Of a stretch of 64,000 nt of DNA, positions 35,453 to 45,773 are shown in pieces. The position numbers were made by a program, and so were the translations under genes. Location: assembly GCA_963922205.1 (NCBI GenBank), contig CAWUHX010000084.1:744001-808000 (forward strand). Direction: 5' to 3'. The stretch comes from Romanomermis culicivorax (lineage: Eukaryota; Nematoda; Enoplea; Mermithida; Mermithidae). Each line of letters starts with the position of its first letter. Within the stretch, counting starts at the first letter, position 1. The notes under the pieces were generated by a model. It did no database searches. It was not told the DNA's origin and saw only the letters and a list, made by a program, of their open reading frames with translations.

Positions 35453-36187
35453 TATAAAAATTATCCAAACTGGAAAATAGAAAAACTATAAATTAGAAAA
35501 ATAGAAAACAACCTACTCATCGAAACTTATACAGTAATAATAGAAAATTTTTATAAATTAGCAAAAACTATTAATTTTATGGTAGAGATTTAATTATTGT
35601 TTATGAGCTTATTGTAGTACTTCTCTTTTTTATGATGGGAAAGCTTTATAACCAGATAAAACCAGCTGAAAAACCTGTTTTACTGTACAACCCTAGTATT
35701 TTTGTTTTGATTCTTGAAGCTATAAAAAACTGTAATAGCTGTTTATAACCCTGTTGCACCATCTTTTCTTTTTATGTGGGAAAGCTTTAAAGAACCATAT
35801 AACTCATGCACATGTGGCTATATTGCTTCTATAGCTTTGACATTGATAATTACTATAACACATAAAACACATATTTTCTCTAGCTTTGACCTCAAAGGCT
35901 ACTATAACACATAAACACATTTTATTTTATTTTGTAGAACATAACCTCTTACATACTTGTCAGAATAGTAGAATACTGTAGGATATATGTCTTGAATATT
36001 TATTATGCTTATAACTCCTCCTCTTACACCTATAAGCTATGAGTCCTAGTTATTTTATTATAGTTATAACCTCCTTTTACTCTAAAATTTTGAACACTTT
36101 ATACATTTATCTGTTTTGTTGCTACAAAAACTAGTCGTTTCTCTTTCTCTCTCTCTCTTTGGTATATTTCTTCAAGAATTTTTGAGA
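35453..36187. other. Divergent intergenic region of the Maverick
   Basis: Lies between the leftward polymerase block and the rightward genes and probably holds both promoters. It has repeated CTTTATAACC-like and AACACATA motifs and a TCTC tract at 36140-36160. No specific promoter motif is assigned. Confidence 0.45.
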
Positions 36188-37438
36188 ATGGAACACCAGT
36201 TCACGTTAGACGAAAACATGGCATTATTTGTAGTGGTTGAAGGTAGATACATATCAATTTATTTTCCTAATGTCGACCATAAAACAAAAGAGGTGTGTGG
36301 TCTCGGGTTCAAGCTCATTTTACCACAATATGGTATACTAGGCCGCAATGTCAATATTATTGAAAAGACATTTTCACATGGAGGTCAATGCGGCATCAAC
36401 CTTGGTTATAAGATGCTGGTTGAGAGTGATGGGGTTACAGTACAATTTAACAATTTGTTTAATAGAACGACATGGAGTTCATCTAAAGAAGTGAGCTGAT
36501 ATATGAATTCTTTCTTTCTTTCTTTCTTTTTAACAATTTGAAACTTGAATTATTTTCTTTCTTTCTTTTAAAATATATAATGTTTTATCATTTAGCAATT
36601 TTGGCATTGGACTAATATGATACATGAGATAGCGCTAGCTATTTCAAATGAGTACAATGCTTTAGCAGTAAAACACCAATTAGCGATAAAACGCAAAACA
36701 AACAAAAACAAGGACACAGCTGGAAAAGATGATTCTACCACAAAAATCATTAAAGAAGAAGTCGCTGCTGCTAAGAAAATTATTAAAGAAGAAGGGGTTC
36801 ATGCTACTAAATTCGCCCGAGAACAGAGCTGTGCTAGTGAAGATCAAAAGGTAGCTAGCATTCAAACGATGTTTGTTAACGATCTCTTCATCAACTGTTT
36901 CAATGATCATGACTACGATTCGAGGTCGGATACCAGTTTGTTGGACGCCAAAACCAAACCTATTTGTGAGTTACGTGTTCCCGGTTTAGATATTCCATGG
37001 TTTTTTGATGAGCAAGTAGTAAAAGGTGAAAAATTATTTATAATTATATGTGCTGAGCTAATTATACAAGACATCTTTAATGGGTGTATTTTTGATTTTT
37101 ATTGCGCGAAAGAGGTAGGAATTGTTGAGGATCATCATTGTCCAGCTCGTCATTCCATATATAATATTGCAATTACACCAACAGTTAATCGTTTATATGA
37201 AAAGATGGGAGTTATCATTGACTGTTTTGAATATGTTATAGGTGAAGTTCAAGGTTATTATTGTCTTCACGCTTTTAAACAGATGATTGACATATTTAGA
37301 TGTATACCACTTACAAGTACTGGTCGTAAAATTCTTAAGGATGCTGTAGCTTGTTTTATTGATGAAGGTTATCATTATGATTTTGATGATGCTGTTGTTA
37401 TCAAAACACTACGTGAGTTTATTAACAGTAAATTGTAA
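36188..37438 (+). CDS. Unrecognised Maverick accessory protein, 2 exons, 381 aa, intact
   Basis: Exon 1, 36188-36490, ends before GTGAGC; exon 2, 36596-37438, starts after TCATTTAG; phase 0. The intron holds CTTT microsatellite sequence. The product has an N-terminal part with GLGFKLILPQYG and HGGQCGINLGYK, a basic/acidic helical linker (about residues 125-175) with a repeated KKIIKEE-like unit, and a C-terminal part with CHAF- and HCPARH-like Cys/His residues and HYDFDDAVVIKTLREF. There is no signal peptide or clear membrane segment. The family is not recognised. It lies between the polymerase and the ATPase, a position that varies between Mavericks. Unlike its neighbours it has no stops, so it either decayed later or is still under constraint. 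Confidence 0.7.
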
Positions 37439-37790
37439 AAGTTTTGCTCACATTCATTACAGTTTTGCTTACATTCATTCATTACAGTTTTGCTTACATT
37501 CATTTATTACAGTTTTGTATGTTTTAATTAGCTATAGTTTGCTTGCTTATCTGTTTGCTTACATATTTGCTTGTTATATAATTTCATACATATATTGCGC
37601 GTATATTTTTGCATACAGTAATGTTATTCTACTTTATATAATCATCTATCTTTATATTTTACATCTGTACTGTTTTATCATATTGTAATTTTAATAATTA
37701 TAGATAGCATTTTGTTTAAAATAATAAAAAATCATTTTAAAAATTGTTCAAGTAAAAAGTGGTTGGTTTTTGTTGTTGTGAAAAGGAGAT
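37439..37790. repeat. Short tandem repeat after the accessory gene
   Basis: CATTACAGTTTTGCTTACATTCATT-like units of about 30 bp occur about three times at 37443-37520; the rest is AT-rich. No gene. Confidence 0.6.
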
Positions 37791-37791
37791 G

Positions 37792-38440
37792 TAAAATGAT
37801 GATGAAAAGTTTTATATATGGAAACATCCATTTAACTGCATAGTTTCTGCTTGAACAAAATCAGGAAAAACACAACTTGTTAAAAAACTTGTAATTTTTG
37901 CTGAAGAAATGATTCACCCTGCTCCTGTGAAAATTTATTAGTGTTGTTTGGAGTGGCAAGAAGCTTACGATGAATTAGTTCAGAAATGTTCTTATGTAGA
38001 ATTTATTCAAGGGTTGCCTGACTTGGATGAACTTCAGAAAAGTGAAGATACAACTAAATTATTAATTATGGATGATATGATGCAAGAGATGAAGAATGAT
38101 CAACGTTTAACACAACTTTTTACTAAAGGATCGCATCACTGGAATATATCAATTATACATATAGTTCAGAATGCCTTTTTTGATGGAATGCGTACGAGTA
38201 GGATAAACGCTCAATATTTAATTCTTCTAAAAAACGCTAGTGATAGATACAAGTCCACACACCGGCTAGACAGATTTTTCCAACTACTTCAAATTATTTC
38301 ATAGAGGGTATGAGGATGCTACTAGTAAACCCTACAGTTGTTTATTAATAGATCTTACACAGACATGTCCTGAAAAATATTGACTTAGATCTGATATATT
38401 TCCCGACAATGATCATATGATTTTGTATGCACCTAAATGA
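37792..38440 (+). pseudogene. Maverick packaging ATPase (FtsK/HerA-A32 type), broken
   Basis: The frame holds HPFNCIVS and a Walker A-like TKSGKTQLVKKL, then Walker B LLIMDDMM near 38065, IIHIVQNAFF and a C-terminal YEDATSKPY...LRSDIFP segment ending at TGA 38438-38440. The breaks are TGA at 37852-37854 next to Walker A, TAG at 37939-37941, a frameshift near 38300 and a further TGA near 38380. Intact relatives are about 220-250 aa and pump genomes into capsids. As it stands no complete ATPase can be made. Its stop overlaps the ATG of the next gene. Confidence 0.8.
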
Positions 38441-38931
38441 TTCATCATTTTTACAAAAAAACTTTATACAAGTTAGTTGGATCCTATTATTTTAGCAATA
38501 TGATATACAGTAAATACATTTTTTTTAATACTCTCGCAGTGATTCTTTTTATAGCTGTTTTTATTGTATGGGTACAATACTCTTTTCAATTTTATGAAAA
38601 TGGAGAAACTGAAAATGCTACAGATTTTACCATACCAAATACAAAAAATGTTACAGATCGGAAATTATTATTATGGGAAAATTATAAATTACATATAACA
38701 CCCTTACTACGTTATGTAGAAAAAATTTTACATTGTCCTCAGAATGATGGTCAATTTATGCAATTAAGAATGTGTTTTAAAATATATATTTTCAATCCTG
38801 TCATATTTTCTTGCTGTAGTCATACCAGTAAATTTCAAAACTTGTACATCAATGGAACTAGATTACAATATATTGATACGGTAGACTTATTACATAATCA
38901 GAAAAAAATATTATACCCTTCATCAGTCTAG
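38437..38931 (+). CDS. Maverick single-pass membrane protein, unrecognised
   Basis: The 164-codon frame starts with an ATG overlapping the ATPase stop (ATGA). A hydrophobic segment of about 20 residues (IFFNTLAVILFIAVFIVWV) predicts one transmembrane helix near residue 40, followed by an Asn/Thr-rich stretch with several N-x-S/T sites and a C-terminal part with CCSH. A second ATG at 38500 would place the helix near the N-terminus, as in a type II or signal-anchor protein. The family is not recognised. Position among virion genes suggests a membrane role, which is inference. Confidence 0.5.
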   Translation: MIHHFYKKTLYKLVGSYYFSNMIYSKYIFFNTLAVILFIAVFIVWVQYSFQFYENGETENATDFTIPNTKNVTDRKLLLWENYKLHITPLLRYVEKILHCPQNDGQFMQLRMCFKIYIFNPVIFSCCSHTSKFQNLYINGTRLQYIDTVDLLHNQKKILYPSSV

Positions 38932-38988
38932 TTGAGAATTTTGAAGAGGTTGGTCATTTTTCTATAATTTGTTTGTTTTGTGACAATT

Positions 38989-39344
38989 ATGATGTCAGCT
39001 GCATTTGAAGTTTTTGTCAGAATGGTGCAAAATAAAGTAAAAGGTAAAAATTTTATATCTCTTCTTCTTCAGCTAGTTATTAAACTATAGTATTTTTTAT
39101 TTAAGATAAAATACTAAACAACAAACAGACATGCGAGATAGCTGATTTGTTTTGGACTCATTTCTCACCCAAAGCCAAGATTTTTCACAAAGACATAGCT
39201 GAGGCTTGCAACCATTTATGTTGTGAAGTTGGTTTACCCATGGGACGTAAAAAAGTTACACAATTTTGGTGTTTTGCTAGATTATTACTGATGGAATTGG
39301 ATATGATCGAAACTCATGCTATTTTTGTAGAAGATCTTTTTTAA
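38989..39344 (+). CDS. Small two-exon Maverick protein, 97 aa
   Basis: Exon 1, 38989-39043, ends before GTAAAA; exon 2, 39106-39344, starts after ATTTAAG. A split GAT codon joins them and 98 codons result. The product is helical with Cys and His residues (ACNHLCCEVGLPMGRKKVTQ) and no membrane segment. The family is not recognised. The open frame, correct phase and placement between virion genes support it as real. Confidence 0.5.
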
Positions 39345-39525
39345 AGCTAGATACAGTTCACAAACTATTTTTTATGAATATGAATAACTGGTGTGCTTTT
39401 TCTAGACGTAAAGAGTTGAATATCGTTATAAAAAATGAAGCTTCATTACTATCTTAATGTAATACATTAAATATTTGAATGTTTATTCATCATTTGGTCA
39501 TTATTGTAAAATTTTTCTGTACTGC
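39345..39525. other. Spacer between small Maverick genes
   Basis: AT-rich, no gene visible. Confidence 0.4.
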
Positions 39526-39879
39526 ATGGCTTCTAGATTAAAGAAATATATTCAGGAGCTCAATGTGTTGAAAAATTCAAATCATGTTCAAAGACGTGCT
39601 TTTCTTCAACATTCTTCCCCTGATTTGATCTGTTGTATATGTGAAATTTGTTTGAACACTTTGAATGGTAATATTCCTATTAATTCAAACTTAAAAAAGA
39701 AATTGGCGAAACATAAATTATTGCTCAGAGGTTTAGCTACAAGACACGAAAAAAACAAGAAAAAAGATTTACATAATAAACGTGTAAGAATTGTTCAAAG
39801 TGGTGGAGCATTTTTACCTCTAGTACTACCCGCTTTATTATCTACATTAGCAAGTTTTGTTACAGAGAAATTATTATAG
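39526..39879 (+). CDS. Conserved small basic Maverick protein
   Basis: The 117-aa product starts MASRLKKY and carries SPDLICCICEICLNTLNGN, a Lys/Arg-rich middle (KKKLAKHKLLLRGL, HEKNKKKDLHNKRVR) and a glycine-led hydrophobic end GGAFLPLVLPALLSTLASF. This layout (Cys-containing helix, basic stretch, GGxFLP plus hydrophobic tail) is familiar from small proteins in animal Mavericks and adintovirus-like elements. Its role is not established; a DNA-condensing or membrane-active virion component is a guess from charge and hydrophobicity. The frame is intact and ends two bases before the next ATG. Confidence 0.65.
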   Translation: MASRLKKYIQELNVLKNSNHVQRRAFLQHSSPDLICCICEICLNTLNGNIPINSNLKKKLAKHKLLLRGLATRHEKNKKKDLHNKRVRIVQSGGAFLPLVLPALLSTLASFVTEKLL

Positions 39880-39880
39880 A

Positions 39881-40738
39881 ATGAAATTTGCTAGTAAATT
39901 TGCTCTTATACCTCAGGAGGTTCTGAATAAGTTGAATAACTCTCAGGCTTCTTTTTCTTCCACGAGTGCAAATGAAAAGACAGGTATAGCTAAGCAAGTT
40001 GACATGTATGGTAACGAATTACAGCGCATTTTGAAAGATAATACATTAACACCCAAAGAACAATACAAAATGTACTCACAAATATTTTCTTAATATTTAA
40101 CTTTTGAACATGAGAAGGCTCAACCTTCTACAGTGATTTTAAAATAAAAAGTTATTGATGATAATGAAGAAGATGAGAATGATAGTGATGATTTTAAACA
40201 AAAGGAAAAAAAATTGGCTGAAGGATGAAAAGTTACTTAGTGCTATTCCTAAACAGTTTAAATGCTCAGCATCCTTTGTTATTTGAACATGTGTGACGTA
40301 ACCCTAGTATAAATGTTAATAAGCAAGGTGAAGTATTAATTGATGGAAAATTAATTGAAGGATCACATATTATTGATTTATTACATGATTTGTCTCATAA
40401 ATGTTCAAAAATTATGCAAACGGTTGGAGTAGATGAGTTTGTTAATGCTTTGAAAAAATATAATGTACCCTTAGAGGCTATAGGAAACCCTTTACCTAAA
40501 ATGTTATTCACTTTACCTTGGAAACTCTCCTACCATACACCTCCAGAAGAATCAGATGATCAGACAGTTAGTAGTGTCAAGGGGTTGAATAAACCACTCG
40601 TGAAAGGTGTTGATTTATTTTCAAGTGGTGTGGAAGAAGATATCAAAGAAGATTCATTCTTTAATGAAGGAAACTGGACAGAAAAGAAGATACAACAAAA
40701 AGTTAGAGCACTTAGACGGTATACTCCTTTGTACTAGA
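39881..40738 (+). pseudogene. Conserved Maverick protein upstream of integrase, broken
   Basis: ATG at 39881 opens KFASKFALIPQEVLNKL and runs to a stop at 40093 after LTPKEQYKMYSQIF. Further coding-like pieces in the same region (acidic stretch near 40170, then IIDLLHDLSHKCSK and EFVNALKKYNVPLEAIGNP to 40738) are separated by several stops and shifts. The N-terminal MKFASKFALxP and the late NVPLExIGNP signature recall a conserved Maverick protein of unknown function. Only fragments can be produced. Confidence 0.6.
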
Positions 40739-40741
40739 GCG

Positions 40742-41848
40742 ATGAACACCTTACTTTTGAAATTATACAAAAATTTACACGGAAATCCTACAGCTTTTTC
40801 TAGTATTGAAAAATTATATGCTGAAGCTAGAAAACACTGTAAAACAATTACACGTAAAAATGTTAAAGATTGGCTTTCAAAACAAGATAGTTATACCTTA
40901 CATAAAGAAGTCAACAAAAAATTTTCACGTAATCCTATTTATGTTACAGCTATGGATCAACAATGGGAAATTGATTTGGCAGATATGTCTTCTTTAGCAG
41001 ATTTTAACCATGGATACAAATTCATGTTTACATGTATAGATGTATTAAGTAAATACGCATGGTTTGAACCATTAAAATCAAAACACGCAAAGAATGTTTG
41101 TGATGCTTTTCAAAATATTTTAAAAAGAGGTCCAATCCCTTGAAGAGTGCGCAGCGATAAAGGAAAAGAATTTGTCAACAAAGATTTCCAAAAATTATTG
41201 AAAACTAATGATATACATTTTTTTACTTCTCAAAATGAAGACATTAAATGTTCAATAGTGGAACGGTTTAATAGAACTTTAAAAACTAAATCATTTAAAT
41301 ATTTTACAGAGTTTACCACTTATAAATGGATCGATATTTTACCTTCAGTTGTTTCCAACTATAATCACTCTGTTCATAGATCGATTAAGGAAAAACCTAT
41401 TAATGTAGATTATTCTAACAAAAAAATTATATGGCAAAGACTCTACCCTGAAAGATTATACATTAGAAAGTCTAAGATTGATATAGGAGATTACGTGGGA
41501 ATTAGTAAACATAGAGGTGTATTTGACAAAGGTTATTTACCTCAATGGAGTGAGGAAGTTTTCAAAGTAAAACATATTGTGAAGACTCGAAATCATATAC
41601 TTTATAGAATTCAAGATTTGGAAGGCCAAGATATAGAAGGACGTTTTTATGAAAAAGAACTACAGAAAATTGATTTTAATCCTGATATCAAAGAATACAA
41701 AATTGAAAAGGTTTTGAAAACTAAACGTTTACCAGATGGTCTGAATAGAGTACTTGTGAAGTGGTGGGATTATCCTGAAAAATTCAAGAGCTGGATTTTA
41801 GAAAAGGATATACAAAACAACGACGACGATTATGATGAACAACTTTGA
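40742..41848 (+). pseudogene. int: Maverick rve integrase with C-terminal chromodomain, one nonsense codon
   Basis: From ATG 40742 the frame includes YKNLHGNPTAFSS and the catalytic core: first Asp in QQWEIDLADMS, second Asp in RSDKGKEF, Glu in VERFNRTLK. A TGA at 41141-41143 interrupts just before the second Asp; the frame is otherwise open to 41848. Residues after the core include an SH3-like DYVGISK segment. The end is a chromodomain-like YKIEKVLKTKR...VLVKWWDYPEKFKSWI. Retrovirus-type integrases insert Maverick ends and produce the 6-bp duplication seen here. The stop would remove half of the active site. The last 17 bases overlap the protease gene. Confidence 0.9.
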
Positions 41849-42326
41849 ATTGACATATTATGTTCAACAAGATGCGCTATTATCAGAAAATTTTTTAGGG
41901 GTTTTTGCTTGCGATACTCTACTGAAGATAGTTAAAAGACCTGCAGCTTTAATTGCAAACACCGATACATCTTTTCAAAAAGGAAGTAATTGGATAGCTA
42001 TGTATTTTGATAATGCTAACTCGGTATATTATTTTGATTCTTATGGTTTACCACCAATTATTCCTGCTTTTATAAACTATATTAACAAAAATGCTTCAAT
42101 AAGATATACAAAGAAGAAACATTTACAAAATTTTAATAGTAGGGTTTGTGGTATATATACTTTATATTTTTTGTATTATAAAGTGCGACATGTTCCTATG
42201 TATAAAATGTTTAAAAGTTTCAGTAACACAAATTTTGTTTATAATGATAAATTGGTTTGTAAGTTATTTCATTGTAAATTTTCTGTAAAAGGTCACTTGC
42301 AAAATAAATTATGTACACACTTGTAA
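41832..42326 (+). CDS. pro: Adenain-like cysteine protease, catalytic His position is Asn
   Basis: The 164-codon frame is open. It starts 17 bases inside the integrase end. Family hallmarks include [10 protein letters not shown] near the N-terminus, the [10 protein letters not shown] strand, [10 protein letters not shown] and the catalytic Cys region [12 protein letters not shown]. In the adenovirus/Maverick C5 protease family the residue before Trp in the GxHW motif is the catalytic His; here it is Asn (codon AAT near 41988). Unless an assembly error is present, the enzyme should be inactive even though its frame is intact. Its family role is cleaving virion precursors. Confidence 0.85.
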   Translation: MMNNFELTYYVQQDALLSENFLGVFACDTLLKIVKRPAALIANTDTSFQKGSNWIAMYFDNANSVYYFDSYGLPPIIPAFINYINKNASIRYTKKKHLQNFNSRVCGIYTLYFLYYKVRHVPMYKMFKSFSNTNFVYNDKLVCKLFHCKFSVKGHLQNKLCTHL

Positions 42327-42493
42327 AAAGTTAACTCCTTCTTTATGTATTTATATATAATTTTTACCTCACTTTGATAGCTCGGCCTCCTTTATATTTT
42401 TGTATAATTTTATTGGTTACTTCAGTAGCTCCACCTTCTTATAAATTTATAATTGCGTGTTTAGTTGTTAAATAAAAAATTTTTTATTTTGAA
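42327..42493. other. Spacer with repeated TTTATATATTTGTATAATTTT
   Basis: A short near-repeat at about 42340-42440 (CTCCTT...TATAATTTT...TAGCTC); no gene. Confidence 0.4.
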
Positions 42494-42802
42494 ATGGATA
42501 GTAGTAATAGTACGCATTCAGAAACGTCTCGCATTAGCGTTTGGGAGTTTTTTGGAAAACATCTACCTCGAAATGAAGTGGTTTTCTTCAGTCAGGTCAT
42601 ACTAATATACATTGTAGTCATTACAGCTAAAATAAATTTATCTCTCTACAATAATAATACACAATTGTGGGTTGGTCTTTTGTGCGCTTGTATAGGATAT
42701 TTATTACCTAGCCCCGTACCGACAGTATTACAGTCATCTAATTCATTGAAGACTGTACCTACAGCAACAACAAACAACATTATAAATAATGACAACCTTT
42801 GA
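42494..42802 (+). CDS. Conserved small Maverick membrane protein, two TM helices
   Basis: The 102-aa product has a soluble start containing WEFFGKHLPRNEVVFFSQ, a first hydrophobic helix (VILIYIVVITAKINLSL), a second (LWVGLLCACIGYLLP) and a Thr/Asn-rich tail. The FFSQVILIYIVVI...GYLLPSP pattern is typical of a small membrane protein found beside capsid genes in animal Mavericks. Its function is not known. The frame is intact and its last 14 bases overlap the start of the minor capsid gene. Confidence 0.65.
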   Translation: MDSSNSTHSETSRISVWEFFGKHLPRNEVVFFSQVILIYIVVITAKINLSLYNNNTQLWVGLLCACIGYLLPSPVPTVLQSSNSLKTVPTATTNNIINNDNL

Positions 42803-43705
42803 AGATCAATTTTATATCACATTACCTAGTAATAGCGAAAATGGAAACAAGCCCTCAGATTTTTCAGCCCATCGACCTCACCGTTTAAAACTAGATGGAA
42901 ACTGGGAGGTAGGGCTGAGTGAAATAATATATCCCTATAGTTGGGCTACATTTACTAATCATGGTGGAGATAATGTAATAACGTTAATTACGGATGGTGT
43001 TGGAAATAAGGTAAAAAAATTAAAGTAATAGTTTTTGAAAAACATTACTTTACCGTATCTGAATTAATTGAAGAGTTGAATGCAAAAATTGGAGCAGCTA
43101 TTGCGGGAACTAACATTGAAATCATGTTTTCATACAATGAACATAGTAGAGGATTAGTTAATTTGAAAATAAAAAGTGGTACAATCTTACGTAAAATCGA
43201 AATAAGCATATGGTTAATGGAGCTTCTCAGATTTAGCGCTACCAATACTGATGCCTATGCAACAGCTGATGATTTTTTAAATATAGCTGTGAATATTAAC
43301 TTATATACTGTTGGAGAGAAACCCCAGAAAAATTCTAACACACATATTCCACCATCCAAAGCTGTTTTTCTTGCCGAGCCTGGAACTAATCATTTATACA
43401 TGTTAGGAATACAACCACCAAATTTGAATGATTTACAAAGTTTTTATGTTTACTGTAATATTATTGAAAATCAGATTGTTGGAAATACTTTAGCACCGCT
43501 TTTACGTATAGTAAATGTTCAGGGAAAATACAAAGATAATGTGAGTCGATTATATAAACCACCTCACTATATACCCATTCAATTGAAAGAAATTACAGTA
43601 CTCGAGATTAATATAAAAAACAGTATGAATGAGCTTATACCCTTTCAGTTTGGGAATGTTATAGTTAAATTACATTTCTGGCGACGTACTCCTTTATTCC
43701 TATAA
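42789..43705 (+). pseudogene. mCP: Maverick minor capsid (penton-like) protein, one frameshift
   Basis: The first frame (42789-43028) carries FYITLPSNSENG, KLDGNWEVGLSEIIYPYSW, hallmarks of the Polinton minor capsid. It ends early at an A7 run (43012-43018). The downstream frame, open from before 43076 to 43705, carries the rest, ending FGNVIVKLHFWRRTPLFL. A one-base loss in the A run explains the shift; assembly error or polymerase slippage are alternatives. The family protein forms pentamers at capsid vertices. Confidence 0.85.
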
Positions 43706-43826
43706 TCATAGTATCAAATTTTTTTATTTATTCATTCATTCATTTGCATTTGGACATGTTGTCGTCAGGTTGAACTTTTGCAAACACTTTCAATTAATTA
43801 ATTCATTTAGTTGTTCCTTTTGATTT

Positions 43827-44312
43827 TTGAAGCAAAATATACAAACCGTATTTATCCCTGAAACCGTTGATTACTGGATCAAAATTTATCAACACAGCAT
43901 TCAAGATAATCAATTTCAGTTAGGTGGTACCTTAGAAGATTTCCAAGCAGCATACCCGTATTATTATAGACATCAAGGAGCTGGAGTTGGTAATTTTTTC
44001 AAGAGTTTGTGGCATCTAGCTATGCCTTTGTTAAAATCTGCAGGAAAGCATGCACTTGCTGCAGGTTCCAAAATTGCAGGCGATGTGGTAGAAGGTCGTT
44101 CTTTTAAAGAAAGTGTTGCTGAGCATGGACGAAATGCAGCTGGCAACTTATTACACGAAAGGGGTGAACCCATTCATAAAGGAAAAGGTTTAGGGAAGCG
44201 TAAACATATAAATTCTACGATACATATAAGATGCAATAAAAAGTTAAATGATGGTCTTCGTCAACAGCATCAGCATCAAAAACAACAACATAAACGTAAG
44301 CATCTGGAATGA
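43827..44312 (+). CDS. Maverick pVI/pX-like basic virion protein
   Basis: The open frame has no ATG near its start, so an upstream exon may join at the AG before CAAAATATAC (about 43831). It carries YYYRHQGAGVGNFFKSLWHL, an amphipathic stretch MPLLKSAGKHALAAGSK, then GKGLGKRKHI and a His/Gln/Lys-rich tail. The G-rich, FFxSLW and GKxxL pattern is typical of the Maverick and adintovirus protein compared with adenovirus pVI or pX. A membrane-active or DNA-linked virion role is inferred. The frame is intact. Confidence 0.65.
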   Translation: MKQNIQTVFIPETVDYWIKIYQHSIQDNQFQLGGTLEDFQAAYPYYYRHQGAGVGNFFKSLWHLAMPLLKSAGKHALAAGSKIAGDVVEGRSFKESVAEHGRNAAGNLLHERGEPIHKGKGLGKRKHINSTIHIRCNKKLNDGLRQQHQHQKQQHKRKHLE

Positions 44313-44390
44313 CATTCCTCATTCTTAAAAAAGACTCCACATAGAGTAGTCGGTTTCAAGGATATCTATTCAAAATGAGTAAATTTATCG

Positions 44391-45773
44391 ATGCTGCGTT
44401 GTCTCCTAGTAGAAAAAAGGGAGTTAGGTTTATTTACCGTACCTCCAACACAAGTTGGTATTCGCAGAAGTTTTTGGTCTGAAATTCAGCTACAAAATCC
44501 TTGTACTAATGAAGGACCTTATGAGTTTGTTATTTCACCTGATTCATATATGCTGGACTTATCAAAAAATTTTATATATTTTACTATTTGAATTACAAAA
44601 GCTAATGGTACTGCTTGCACATTAACAGCAGATGCCAACAACAATCTCAATGGTAACATTGTGGTGCCAATTCATTTGATCGGCAAAACATTTTTTAAAC
44701 AGATCAAAATGTACTTAAATGGAAAATTAATATCTGACAGGTAAGTTTTATAATTAAATGTATGTTCAGGTTTTTTTAATTTTAACATTTTAACATTTTA
44801 GTGGGGATAGATACGCTTACAGATCTTATTTGGAAACAGAGATGAACTACGGTTGTTATGCTAAGTCGACACATGTTGCAGCTGCTGGTTATGCTTTTGA
44901 AAATGGGGATGTTCTTGAGATAAAGAAAAACAAGGGTGCTTTGGAAAGAGTTCAGATGTTCAAAAACAGTGCAGTTGTTGAATTAATGGCTCCTATACAT
45001 GCCGATCTATTTATGCAAGAACCTTTTCTATTGAATCAATGTACTTTGAAAATTGATTTATGCAGACATAGAGATGATTTTTGCTTGCAAAAATTTATAT
45101 CTACTGACAACGAAGCTTATAAAATCGAGGTTAAAAGCATATCTTTATTTATTAAAAAAGTTGAAGTTGCAGATAATATCAATCTAGCTATTGAATCCAT
45201 GTCACAAAATACAGCTGCAAAATACCCTATTCGTTGATGTCATGTTACAAGTCTATACATAACAACTAGTTGTTGCTCAGCTCCTCTGAACTCATTGTTC
45301 ACAGGTCATTTACCTCGTCGTCTCGTTGTGGTGCTGGTTGATGGTGCAGCTGCTAGGGATGATTATTATCAAAGCCCCTTCAACTTTAAGCCTTTCAGAT
45401 TAAACAAAATTAAAATGACAAGCAGTACTACAACATTACCTACAATGCCTTATATGTTAAATTTAAAGAAAACAAATATTTGCGCACTTTTATACAATTA
45501 TCTGAGGGTGTAGGAATTGGTACAGATAACAAGGGCAATGAAATTACTCGAAATTCTTTTACAACGCATAACATGCTTTTTGTTTTTGATTTGACTCCTT
45601 GCGGTATGGATGGTAATTTTTGGGAACTCGTACATGAAGGAACCACCAGTTTACAGATGAATTTTGGATAGGATATACCAGATGGCAGTATTGAAGCACT
45701 TATATACGCAGAATTTGACTCTCTCGTAATGATTGATAAAAATCGTGAAACCTTTACAGATTATAGTATTTAA
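44391..45773 (+). pseudogene. MCP: Maverick major capsid protein (double jelly-roll), broken
   Basis: ATG at 44391 opens the MCP N-terminal signature ELGLFTVPPTQ...SFWSEIQL. Exon 1 runs to 44741 (GTAAGT), and exon 2 begins after TTTTAG near 44802 (split AGT codon), with YLETEMNYGC. Further signatures are LLNQCTLKIDLCRH, LFTGHLPRR, SPFNFKPFRLN and IEALIYAEFDSLVMIDK. The breaks are TGA at 44589-44591, TGA at 45235-45237, a frameshift between 45415 and 45430 and TAG at 45669-45671. The family builds the icosahedral shell. No full-length product is possible from this copy. Confidence 0.9.

Noticed and set aside
30570..45773. Reassigned TGA as a coding codon in the Maverick
   Set aside because: TAG and TAA also interrupt the same genes and frameshifts are present; decay is the simpler reading, and the two long host genes contain no internal TGA.
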